DNA of 64,000 bases from Nansenia antarctica (Eukaryota > Chordata > Actinopteri > Argentiniformes > Microstomatidae): the NCBI GenBank assembly GCA_963989245.1, contig OZ022342.1, forward strand, positions 37,764,442 through 37,828,441, given 5' to 3'. Position 1 is the stretch's first letter; the number at the start of each line of letters is the position of its first letter. Shown here piece after piece: positions 31,329 to 42,700 of the stretch. The notes under the pieces are model-generated. The model was not told the origin of the DNA. It made no database searches and worked only from the letters and a program-made list of their open reading frames with translations. The translations under genes were made by a program, and so were the position numbers.

Positions 31329-32240
31329 ACTCAATGGACCATCCAACATCAGTCCTCCCCCCCCCCAAAAAAGTGTGGCCCCCTCTAGTGGTTGTGGCCC
31401 AAAGCGACCCCTTAGACCAGGGGTCGGCAATAGGCGGCCCGTGGGCCATTGCTGGCCCGTCACCAATAATATTTGGCCCAGCAGATTATTTTGAGAATCC
31501 ACTTTTTTTTTTCTCTTTTTTCTTTTTTTTTACAATATTGGACCGACAGTCCCACATATAGCGCCTATAATGTCCGAATAGAGAATCGACCTCCACCTGA
31601 ATAATGCTTATTGTACTGTTATCCATGTTGAGAGTGAATGACACAGGGACAGACAATCAGGCAGCGGGGTGCACCGAAGCGCACTGACGCTGAACCCCTC
31701 ATAGTGAATCATAAGTAGGTGGTGTTATGTACGACAGTATGTCATTGCAGCACTTTGTTGCACTTTACGACGTCACGTTCTGTACGTCCGTTAGAGCTTT
31801 ACGACCTGTCTGTGCGTGTTGTCAGAATGAATGGCACTTGACAGTAAACGGAGCTCAGTTTGTATACCTGTGTGGATCTACATTTATTAGCATAACACAA
31901 ATAGGTGGACAACGCGTGGTGCTGAAATAGCCAACATGCGTGTGGTTTTAAAAAAATAACACCAGCTCAGTAAATCATTCAAACGTAATGTTTACGTATA
32001 TGTGACTGCAACACACATGAACAGTAACAAAGCAAATTCAGTTTAATTTTCTGAAAAACATTGACAACAAAATCAGCGCAAAAAAGAAGCTGAATCCGCT
32101 TGATGTTGGAGGTGGTGGTGCATAGGCCTGAAACGACAGAGCAAACACACTATTAGGGCTAATAATTAAGCTACAATGAGCCATTCATTCAAAATATACA
32201 AAATACAATTAGGTACAATAACGACAGGTTTGGTACTCAC

Positions 32241-32498
32241 TTAATGTGAAAAGTGGCATCTCCCATCGGTCAGTATTTGCTTGATATCTGGTGATATGAA
32301 CGTCACTTTAATCCGCAAGCAGTTCTCAAGGTTTTTATGCATCAATCGATTCCTCTCGTGCGTCTTTATCACATTCATTGACGAAAAGGACGACTCGCAT
32401 GTATAGAAAGGGAACATTGTGAGCACGGAAAATGTGAGTCTCACAACGGCTTTGTATTGATGAAACCAGGTAGGATGAACGTATAGTTCGCTGTCCAT
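32241..32498 (-). pseudogene. hAT transposase C-terminal dimerisation region
   Basis: The 85-aa frame contains FSVLTMFPFYTCESSFSSMN followed by RNRLMHKNLENCLRI, the hAT dimerisation motif pattern (CESxFSxMxxIKxxxRxRLxxxxLxxCLRI) of GTF2IRD2/ZBED-like transposases. The catalytic region upstream is missing. It belongs to the element at 31418-33474. Confidence 0.85.
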
Positions 32499-32848
32499 TC
32501 CTCTTTAAATGCCCTGTTTTCACCGTCAGCTTTCCTCTTTAGACCTTTGGAGAGTGACATGATGTTTCTCTTGCTAGCTAGCAGGTTAAATGTTTAGCTA
32601 ACTTCACCCGACACGCAAACAACCAATCCAATAATAATGTGACCTTGTCTGGGAGGAGGGGGGAATCATTATCACAATGAAACTATGTTAAATAATTATT
32701 AGAATAAGTTAGACTGCGCTACATCGTCAGTCCACACATTTATTATTCAAAACTATGGAAAAGGGTGAAACTACTTTTCAACATTGTTGAGAATCACAAC
32801 ACAAACTCGCTAGTCCAGCCAAAATACTGCAACGTAATGGATTGGACT

Positions 32849-33281
32849 GCTACCTAGTTAACTAGAACACTACTTTCCATTGTTACCTAGTTAACTACAA
32901 CACTACTTTACATTGTTACCTAGTTAACTACAACACTACTTGACATTGTTACCTAGTTAACTACAACACTACTTGACATTGTTACCTAGTTAACTACAAC
33001 ACTACTTGACATTGTTACCTAGTTAACTAGAACACTACTTTACATTGTTACCTAGTTAACTAGAACACTACTTTACATTGTTACCTAGTTAACAACAACA
33101 CTACTTTACATTGTTACCTAGTTAACTAGAACACTACTTTACATTGTTACCTAGTTAACTACAACACTACTTTACATTGTTACCTAGTTAACTAGAACAC
33201 TACTTTACATTGTTACCTAGTTAACTAGAACACTACTTTACATTGTTACCTAGTTAACTAGAACACTACTTAACATTGTTA
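32849..33281. repeat. 33-bp minisatellite, 13 copies
   Basis: TTACCTAGTTAACTA starts repeat at exactly 33-bp spacing from about 32850 to 33246, with C/G changes at ACTACAA/ACTAGAA. No spacers are present, so it is not a CRISPR-like array. It is inside the inner hAT. Confidence 0.97.
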
Positions 33282-33479
33282 GCAGGCTCACACAACAAGC
33301 TGTGTTAGTTGACTAGCGATGTGTACATTTCTCGAAAGAAAAGTCAAAGCATTAGAACGTGTCACATTTTTAAACAATCAATTACTTAAATTAGCCTTTG
33401 ATTATGTTCGGGCCCGCCATCTAGTGGCTCAAATTTTTGTTGGGCCCGAGGCTAAACCTAATTGCCGACCCCTGCCTTA

Positions 33480-33996
33480 CGCCGGGTGCACACAGGGCCA
33501 TTGCGTTGCACCGGAAGTCATTCATCTCAATGCGGCCGTTGCGTTGATCAGTTGCCTTGCTCTGCATTGCGTTTCTTGACCGTCAGGGTGCGGCAATCAG
33601 TCAAAAAATGTCTGCTTTTTGCGTTGCCTTGGATCCGGAAGTAAACCGGAATAGTTTCTTGCCCGGAGCTCTCGCCTCAGATTTTAAATCCTCAATTTTG
33701 GCCGCCATTGGCTAAAATCTGTAATTTGGCTCTACAAGTGTTAATATGTCATTTTATGAAGTTTTTATATGTTTTCAGGCGAGAAAGTAACCATATATAT
33801 TCACAAAATGTCTCCAGTTTATCAAAATAACCCGTTTATATATCTGATCTGACGTTTTTCCCCCACTTCTGTGGGAAACTTCGCTAGCAACACGAGTAGA
33901 GTTGTTGCGTCTGCATCGCATGTTGAAGTACGTCAAGTCCATCCCAACAGGTTGCGCCAGAACGAAGCAACGCAATGGCCCTGTGTGCACCTGGCG
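33480..33996. mobile_element. PIF/Harbinger-type MITE with TTA duplication
   Basis: CGCCGGGTGCACACAGGGCC at its left end inverts to GGCCCTGTGTGCACCTGGCG at its right end, with similarity over about 30 bp. TTA flanks both sides (33477-33479, 33997-33999). It sits inside the right target duplication of the inner hAT. Confidence 0.92.
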
Positions 33997-34116
33997 TTAG
34001 ACTGTTTATGCCTTGGGCCGGCCCTGATAATAAACCCTTATACTTGTTACATCTTAGCTTCTGCTTTCCGTTTTATGCAGTGGGGAGGTTAGCCATGAAA
34101 GTGTGCTGTCAGATCA

Positions 34117-34250
34117 GGGTTCCATCAACATAGCTAAAGGACAATCCAGGGTTATTTTGATAAATCCCCCGAGATTTATAAAAAGATCCAGCCTTATTTT
34201 GACTTCATCAAAATAAGCCTGGATTCTCCTTTAGTGACGTTGATGGAATA
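34117..34250. mobile_element. Foldback MITE, same family as 51746-51905
   Basis: GTTCCATCAACATAGCTAAA on the left inverts to TTTAGTGACGTTGATGGAAT on the right, and AATCCAGG/CCTGGATT continue the stem. The copy at 51746-51905 in WDR1 intron 14 shares the same arms. Confidence 0.75.
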
Positions 34251-34791
34251 CCCGTCTGGTTGGGAAAGAAGGTTGTCCTGACACTTAACCAATGTTTTTT
34301 GGGGGTCAGACAAAAAGTTTAAGAACCGCTGATGTAGAGAATGAAAAGGGTGATGTTCATTTTATTTTATTACTTTAAAAAAATCCATTATTTTACTAGG
34401 GAGGCCTCTCATAATTTATTATCCGTGTTTGACCCGCCCAATGGTTTGACCAGACTATATACAGCTGTTTGACTACAGTACCGATATGTGTGGTGGTAAG
34501 TTATCTTTAGAATGTCGGTAACGGAGGATGCTTGCCACCCCAAAGGAATGTTGATGCTGTCATCGTGATATTTGGAATACCAAATGGTAGTGTGTGCTAT
34601 CCTGTGATGTATAGCTAATTATTGAGATGACACAACCTTCACGACTTTTAAAGTGAATCTGATTACTTTGTCGGGTATCTTTTACCGTATTAGGTATTTT
34701 TGAACAACTACTAACTAGGCTAATATTCAAGTAGACGTCATTTCCTCACTGTGCCTAGTGGGCGACAGCTGGTCGCGTGGAGCCGAGTTGT

Positions 34792-34801
34792 CCATATATG
34801 G
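34792..34801 (+). promoter_or_regulatory. CArG box (SRF site) upstream of WDR1
   Basis: CCATATATGG is a perfect CC(A/T)6GG serum response factor site about 140 bp before the WDR1 ATG. SRF with MRTF drives many actin-regulator genes, and WDR1 is among reported targets as I recall. An AGACGTCA element at about 34734 and GGAAGAG-type sites nearby could also act. Confidence 0.7.
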
Positions 34802-34941
34802 GCATAGCGAAGCGCAGGGAGCGCTGCTTCTCTTCCGTGTTTAGACGATTAAGAGTCTAGCCCAGCCGGTTGTAGGGACGTACGGACCAGGCAGGATTGG
34901 TGTTTAATTCATTCGGAGAAATTAATAGGAAATCAGCGAAT

Positions 34942-34957
34942 ATGCCATATGAATTGA
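34942..34957 (+). CDS. wdr1: wdr1 exon 1 (coding part)
   Basis: Encodes MPYEL plus one base of the next codon; donor GTAAGT. The ATG context is GCGAATATGC. Translation start matches the conserved MPYE start of WDR1. Confidence 0.93.
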
Positions 34958-37900
34958 GTAAGTGTACTTTGCCTTGTTGAATGAATATACCATAAAGGTG
35001 GACTAGTGCTCAGTCGCTTCCTGTACAGGAATGGGCCAGCCATTGATTGAAGTAGCTCGCTAGCTAGATGGCTAGCTGTGTAAGCACTAACCTCGCCCAT
35101 CCTCAATAAGATTCCGTGGCAAGATAGCAAACTAGCTGTGTGTAGAGATCCATACTCCTACTGATACTTTTTGTGAGGCGGACTACGATAGGGAATCCAT
35201 GCCTGACGCACTATGCGCGAACCCTAAACACATTTCTGAATCTTCTCCACAGAAAAAATATGCAACATTGTTATGACATGTCACAGAATGTGGGTGGGCA
35301 CACTTGGCTGGAACGCGGAGCCACCCCAAGCCAAGAACAGGACCCATTTGTGTAGATCTTGTGTAGCTCTCCAAATCAAATGATTACAGCCTAATCGCGG
35401 TTTAATTGAGCAGTGTGAATTGACACATTTTCCTTGCCGTTCACACAGAGCATGTATTCGCCAGCCTCCCGCAGATGGAACGAGGGGTCGCCAAAGTCCT
35501 GGGTGGGGATCCCAAAGGCAACAACTTCCTATACACAAATGGAAAGAGTGTCATCATCCGAAACATCAATGTAATTTTTCCATCTCAATTGATGTTATTG
35601 TCATAAACTGTGATCAATGCCTTTTTTAAAATTAACATTTAATTCTAAAATGAATTGGGCTACGTATGTTTGGGTGCATGGAGGTCCAGTGTGTGATCAG
35701 GTCAGATAAACATACTACTCATGTCTCATGAGTTTTGCTCATTTCCCCTCATTGTTTCTCCCTCTGACAGAACCCGGCCATTGCAGACATCTACACAGAG
35801 CATCCTCATCAGGTGACTGTCGCCAAGTACGCTCCCAGTGGCTTCTACATTGCTTCTGGAGGTAACTATGGATGTTGATGTCTTGTTAAGAGCATGCTCT
35901 TCAAATATGTCAAAAGGCATGAATGCCAGCTCTCCACTTCCATCTCACATTGTTATTCACTGTCATGGATATAATGGGAATTATTTAATATGTGTGTCTT
36001 TTGTGAAGCAACTATATTTGGTCTTTTAATACTTAGTTTCTGTGGAAAATATACCTTCCTCATTTGCTGAATGTGCACATACATTTCCCCCCCCCACACC
36101 AGTCATATTAAATCCAATCCTTCCTGCAGATGTGTCTGGTAAAATCCGTATCTGGGACACTACCCAGAAGGAGCACCTGCTAAAGTACGAGTACCAACCC
36201 TTCGCCGGTAAGATCAAGGACATCGCCTGGACGGAGGACAGCAAACGGATCGCCTGTGTTGGAGAGGGACGCGAGAAGTGAGTGTCTTGGGTCCAGTGTA
36301 GACTGCCTTACAAACTTTGTGGAAACATACTGTAACTAATTTACTCTGGAGCAAAACCCTAACCTGTCTTATCCTGGAGCTGTTGTAATGTCGGTGTGCT
36401 GCTGTGCCGTGGGGTGTTCCTCCCAGGTTCTGTTGTAATGTTCGTGTGCTGCTGTGCCGTGCGGTGTTCCTCCCAGGTTCTGTTGTAATGTTGGTGTGCT
36501 GCAGTGCCGTGCAGTGTTCCTCCCAGGTTCTGTTGTAATGTTCGTGTGCTGCTGTGCCGTGCGGTGTTCCTCCCAGGTTCTGTTGTAATGTTGGTGTGCT
36601 GCAGTGCCGTGCGGTGTTCCTCCCAGGTTCTGTTGTAATGTTGGTGTGCTGCTGTGCCGTGCAGTGTTCCTCCCAGGTTCTGTTGTAATGTTGGTGTGCT
36701 GCAGTGCCGTGCGGTGTTCCTCCCAGGTTCTGTTGTAATGTTGGTGTGCTGCAGTGCCGTGCGGTGTTCCTCCCAGGTTCTGTTGTAATGTTGGTGTGCT
36801 GCTGTGCCGTGGGGTGTTCCTCCCAGGTTCTGTTGTAATGTTGGTGTGCTGCAGTGCCGTGCGGTGTTCCTCCCAGGTTCTGTTGTAATGTTGGTGTGCT
36901 GCAGTGCCGTGCGGTGTTCCTCCCAGGTTCTGTTGTAATGTTGGTGTGCTGCTGTGCCGTGCGGTGTTCCCCCCCAGGTTCGGGGCCGTGTTTCTGTGGG
37001 ACACGGGCTCCTCTGTGGGAGAGATCTCAGGCCACATCAAAGTCATCAACAGCGTGGACATCAAGCAGAGCCGCCCCTACCGCCTGGCCACCGGCAGTGA
37101 TGACAACACCAGTGCCTTCGCCGAGGGACCCCCCTTCAAGTTCAAGTTCACCATGAGCGTGAGTGTCAGAGATTCCCTTTTTTTCGTCATGAGTCGCGCT
37201 TTAAAAGTATGCGGCTTTAAAGCCATAACTGGTCATGAGTATAGCTTTACACCTGAAGCATCATTGTGGAGACCATGGGTCTTCAACTCTGGTTAGAGTG
37301 AGAGTGAGTGAGTGAGTGGGTGAGTGAGTGAGAGAGATCTTTCTTTCTTGTCTTGTTCAGGACTCACATTGTGATAAAGGAGAAGTATTCTTTTGTCATG
37401 TTGAGTGATTCTCAGTTCCTGCAGTTTATTCCATATTGGTGCTCTCAAAGCATGTATGCTTGTTCATATTACATAATCCACATCCCCTATAAATTCTTAG
37501 GAGTGTTTGGAAACAGCATTTGTTTACATGGAAAGCCACACCATGCTGGAAATCTGGCAGTTCACTATGCAGATAACTTATTTTTCACAAATGGATGTAG
37601 AAACTGTTTTGCTATTTCCCCCCCCAACTTGTAAGGAATTTTTGGAATGCTGTATGTGCCTGAACTTGGTTTCCACACATGGTTCCCAAACAATCACTTT
37701 TGGCCATTTAACCATGTCCGTTTGAGTGGTTATTAATCTGCATTTTTGTCTCATAGGGTAGTGTTGCAACAACTATTGTCATCCTGCTTATGTAATGCCC
37801 TGCCATGATTCCTTATGAAGCACATGACCTGTGGTAGGGCACTCCCCTGCTCTGGACAGGACAGAGCTGCTTTCTGACATGTATTGTTGGTTTTGATTAA

Positions 37901-39571
37901 TAATGGACTGACTTATATAGCACCTTTATCCAAAGCGCTTTACAACGGCCTCATTCACCCGTTCTCACACACATTCACACACCAATGGCGGCAAGCTACC
38001 ATGCAAGGCGCCGGCCCACTCACTAGGAGCAATTTGGGGTTCAGTGTCTTACCCAAGGACACTTCGACATGTGGCTACCCCGAACTGCCGAAGTGATAGT
38101 TCTCCCAAAGTACAGGAGATCACACATTCGATTCCTTACTTTTAACAGAGTCTACAGACAAGGATCCAACCGACACTTTTGTTGTTTTAATGTGCAACCA
38201 CTAATCCAACTCAAATATGGCGTCTTACTCACTCCTCTTTGTCCTCTCCTTTTAATGCTGTTTAACTGTTTCATGTTTTCCTGTCGTCTTCCCTTTGTGT
38301 TTGTTCCAGATTGTACCTTTTGTACTGTTTGTGTTTGTCATGTATGTTGCAAATCGAATCAAATTGTATTTGTATAGCAGCGCATTTCTCACAAAATGTG
38401 ACCCAATGAGCTTCACAAAGTGCAAAGAAGATAAAGCAACAACTGAGATGGACATTTAAACAGTGAGATTGAATAAGTAGGTTTTGAGGTCTCGCTTAAA
38501 TGTTTCCAGAGTTTTGGACAATCTCAGGCTCTCAGGTAGGGGTGTTTCATAGTCTGGGAGCATATGTATATACTGAAAGCTGTCTCTCCATATCTCTTGT
38601 CCTGGCTTCTGGGATCGTTAGGAGTTCAGTGCCAGTAGACCTCAGGGGATCTTACAAGCATGTCCATTATGTATTTGAGTGCATGGCAGTGGAGTGATTT
38701 TATAGACTAGTAAAATAATCTATTCTATAACTGACATGGAGCCAGTGTAGTGATCTCAGGACTGGTGTGATGAGTGCTCTCCGCCTGGTCCTTGTAAGGA
38801 CACGTGCAGCAGCATTCTGAACCATTTGCAGTTGACTAATCACTTTTTTTGGTAGACCTGTCAGCAGAACAGGAACCTGCAGGAACCTGCTGCAAACCTG
38901 TTTTATTTGAGTCAGGCCAGTCTAACTAACACATTTTAACATCTGGAATGTTCTTTTAAAAAAAAAATCTGTATAATAATAAATGAAATGAAAAATGTTT
39001 CGCCAACACTGCACATGTTGGCTTCTGCAGATGTGTATTTATGGAAAAAAGGTAGCGGTTTGTCTTAAATGTAAACCAACCATCTTGGATGAGATTGCTG
39101 TCAGAGAATGAATGTACAGTGGGGGGAAATAAGTATTGACATCAACATGTTGTCCAGTAAATGTATTTCCAATGAGCCTATTCAAGTGACATTTGCACCA
39201 GACTTTGGTATTAACTCAAACAATCCAGACAAAAAATCTAAACATTAAAGTCCATATGTAAATCAAGTTGTGTGTAATAAAGTGGGATGAAACAGGAAAA
39301 AAGTATTATTATTAGTAGAACACACTAAGAGAAATTAATTAAATACTTGGATACTTGGAGAGGCCGTTGTGTGTAATGACAGCTTCAAGGCGCTTTCTCA
39401 ACTGACACCAGAGATGATAAACGGTCTCTCAGCCTCTCAGCAGGCCGGCCTGATATAGGCTACCGCTTATTTGAAAGAAACAAAAAGGGGCGTTATGTAA
39501 CCAGGAGCAACAGTCGCGAAATTCCTCTGACGAGTTCCCCCGAGGGCCTCTAGAAGTAGGTTGTGTCGTGC

Positions 39572-39602
<31 letters not shown>

Positions 39603-39704
39603 GCCTCTCTCTCTGCCTGTCTGTCTGTCTCTCTCTCTCTCTGCCTCTCTCTCTGCCTGTCTGTCTGTCTGTCTCTCTCTCTGCCTCTCTCCCTCTCTGC
39701 CTGC

Positions 39705-39746
<42 letters not shown>

Positions 39747-42700
39747 CTCTCTCTCTGCCTCTCTCTCTCTCTCTCTCTCTCTGCCTGTCTGTCTCTGTCT
39801 GAGAGAGAGGTGAGGCTCCTTGTTCTAGAACTAGCCTTCTCTAACAGTGCAGCTTCTCTCTCTCCTCCAGGACCACAGTCGCTTTGTCAACTGCGTGCGC
39901 TTCTCTCCAGACGGTCAGCGGTTTGTGACAGCGGGTGCTGATGGTCAGGTGAGTGAACAGGCCTACCTGGGACATTTAAATGATCACACATTAGTATTAT
40001 TCACCTTCACCCCCCCCCACAAACTAGCGTTTGATTCTTACAATGTATTGTTTTCCACAGATCTTCCTGTATGACGGGAAGACAGGTGAGAAGATCGGTG
40101 CTCTGGGTGGAGAAAAGGCACATGAAGGAGGAGTCTACGCCGTAAGTTACTCAAATGCTTCAGCAGTTTTTCGCTTCCATTTATAAGAAGTTAAAGCTCA
40201 TGATTGTGGTGATAACGTGTCTTTATTAGACACATATTCAAACCTCAGGTCAGCTGTCTTGATGTTAGGGCTGGGACAACGCGTCGACACGTCGACTTGC
40301 GTAATGTGCGTCGCAAATAAACAACATGTCTGCGACCAGTGGAAACATGGAGGAGGCTACTAGCTAATGTTACACAAGCAATGTAGCTCACCACAGTTTG
40401 TATGTCTTGCCTTCTGGTGTTAGTAACGTTAGCTATGTAGCTGGCTAGCTACGGTAGCCTATTGTCATTGTGGTGCTCGCACCTACGTTATCTAGCTCGT
40501 AGCTCGCATGCTACGTTAGCATCAATTTAGCTAATCATAACATAGCAGCGAGAGTAACGTTAGCTAGCCATGTAGCTACTAGCTAGCTATGTGTTGTGGT
40601 GATGGACAGACTTCTAAATGGCCAGGGTTTTTCCTGCATAGAGAATTATGAGGTGGCCGCCTCCGTCATATTTCTAGCTGCCTCCAGCTCTCGACAAACT
40701 GACGGTCGTATTTTCTACAAGCGTTGCACTCAGTGGATTTCTGTAATTTCTAACTGCAATTGCGGCACTGCGCCGACGTGATGGCGGGGGCGCTGTTTCG
40801 CAAATAAGTTAGCTTTCGTTTTTGCTAGCGAAATAGCTGATAGTATGTTGACTGCTCAAGGAGAATACATATTTGAAAGTACAGAATGCCTGAGAGCCTT
40901 ATATTGCATTATATTACATTATATTTTGAATGGTCATCTGGTGCCTGAATATTGTGTTTTCCTTTACATAAATAATGACATTTCCACCATAAATTGATGC
41001 AGAAAGGGCACAAATTGGTGCATATCAATTCACCAGAATGCAAGAAATTAAGTGTTTGATGTTTAAGGACCCCCAGACAGCCCTGCTTCATGGGTCCCCC
41101 CCCGATGTCAAACACCACTGGTACCACCTCCGCCTCATTTTGAGCCAGAAAAAAACCTGATGGCCATGTTGGCATTCAAGTTGGCTAAACATAGCAGTGA
41201 GTCTGCCCTGTGTCTGGGGCTGTTTGACAGAGGCAGTTACAGTAGTAGTAGTAGTAGCAGGTCGCCGAATTAAAGGTGTCTGTGTTTAATTGCGGGCCCA
41301 CAGACAGCCCCCATACATCAGCTGATCATTTAAAGGGGCGGCCGTCTGAGTAATGTGCATGTCACACGCTGCTTTGTTTTATAAGAGCAGCAGCTATTAC
41401 CCAGAGTGCTTTATAAAGACACTGTTAAACAGAGAGAGACAATACAGCCATTATTTTTGGGGAAATTAAGTGATACATTAATCGAACAGTAAAAAATAAT
41501 AATCGTTAGACTAATCGTTAAATTAGTCGTTAGAGTAATCGACTAATCGGAAAAATAATCGCTAGATTAATCGTTCGAAAAATAGTCGTTAGGGACAGCC
41601 CTACTTGATGTTAAATGAGGAAAGGAGCAGGGGTGCACATAACTGGTGCGCCAGTGCGCATGCGTCGCCAAAATGCATTCTGCGCGGCAGATCAGCGGCA
41701 TGAACGCGCTCTTGCGCACCAACAGCTGGAAGCGCTGGGAGAGGAATTTACTTCCTCAAAATCCAACTGCTGACTGCTGCATCACTGCAAGCCCCACTAA
41801 GTAACTATCTGCCGTCCCCTCAGCCGAAGGCCCGACGAGTAATGCATCACAACAGTCGACCGACGACGACCACGGCGACTCCCCTCACGAAAACATTCGG
41901 AAAGTATCGTAACTCGTACTTTCATTCCGCGTATCGCGTATCGCACGGTTATCACGGTTATCACGCCGCACGTGAAAATTCAGCCCCGAACGACTCGTCG
42001 CTAAAAGGAAAAACAACACCACTTCACGTTTCTTTTCTCTGAAGCTTTCAGACGTTTGTTTTACAGCTGTTTTTCATTATCGCACCTCGACCCCTGACAC
42101 AGGATATGGTTGGGAATTCTTTTAGAAAAAAAAGACTTTGTTGCACAATCAAAATAATGAGCTATTTAAAGTGATAGCCTACAACATCCTCTACCATGGT
42201 TGAAATTGAGGACAGTATTAACAGCAGTCAATACAGCAGTGATGATGATGATTACGCTTGTAGCATAAATAAATGCTTAGGCTGTAACTTTTTGTTGAAA
42301 AGTTGATTTCAGTGTTTACAGAACAGAGCAGTGCTTAAAGAGATGTCAGTTGATTTCATTGTGTTTAAAGAACAGACATTCAGTTAGTGCGTAAAGAGAT
42401 GTCAGTTGATTTCATTGTGTTTAAAGAACAGACATTCAGTTAGTGCTTAAAGAGATGTCAGTTGATTTCATTGTGTTTAAAGGAGTCTGACAGACTTTCA
42501 TGCTTAAAGAGCAGTCATTTGATTTTGCATTTGTTTCTTTTGTTTTGCACACAATCATTTGTTCGTTCATCTTTATTTATGAACAAATGTCATTTTGCTA
42601 ATATAAGTTATCCATGTATCCCTTTTTCATCCATCCTGTGGGACGGGTCGTGACTCGCAAGCTCGGGGAGCACCAAGCAGCATCCCTAGGTGCTCCTCTG

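Larger units (their letters stand above)
31418..33474 (-). mobile_element. Inner hAT element (Charlie/ZBED-like), 2.06 kb
   Basis: TIRs CAGGGGTCGGCAA (31418-31430) and TTGCCGACCCCTG (33462-33474). Left duplication CCTTAGAC (31410-31417). The right copy is CCTTA at 33475-33479 plus GAC at 34000-34002, split by a later MITE, giving a perfect 8-bp match. It keeps only the C-terminal transposase part and a 33-bp minisatellite. Confidence 0.93.
30485..34026. mobile_element. Outer hAT-like element with two nested insertions
   Basis: CAGGGCCGGCCCTAGG at 30485-30500 pairs with CCTTGGGCCGGCCCTG at 34011-34026. AATAAACC flanks both sides but is offset by two bases on the right, so the duplication is imperfect. 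Without the nested elements it is about 1 kb. It contains a Tc1-like scrap (ACAATACCCCATAATGAC near 30652) and an 89-bp inverted repeat (30804-30892 with 31240-31328). No transposase frame is visible. Confidence 0.8.

Noticed and set aside
32849..33281. CRISPR-like regular repeat
   Set aside because: Units abut with no unique spacers and lie inside a hAT transposon in vertebrate DNA; it is a minisatellite.
36369..37064. 231-codon minus-strand frame with NLGGTPHGTAAHQHYNRTWEE repeats
   Set aside because: It is the antisense reading of the 50-bp minisatellite in wdr1 intron 4 and runs into exon 5 sequence.
39561..39941. Leu/Ser/Cys-rich frames
   Set aside because: Readings of the CTGT/CT microsatellite before wdr1 exon 6.
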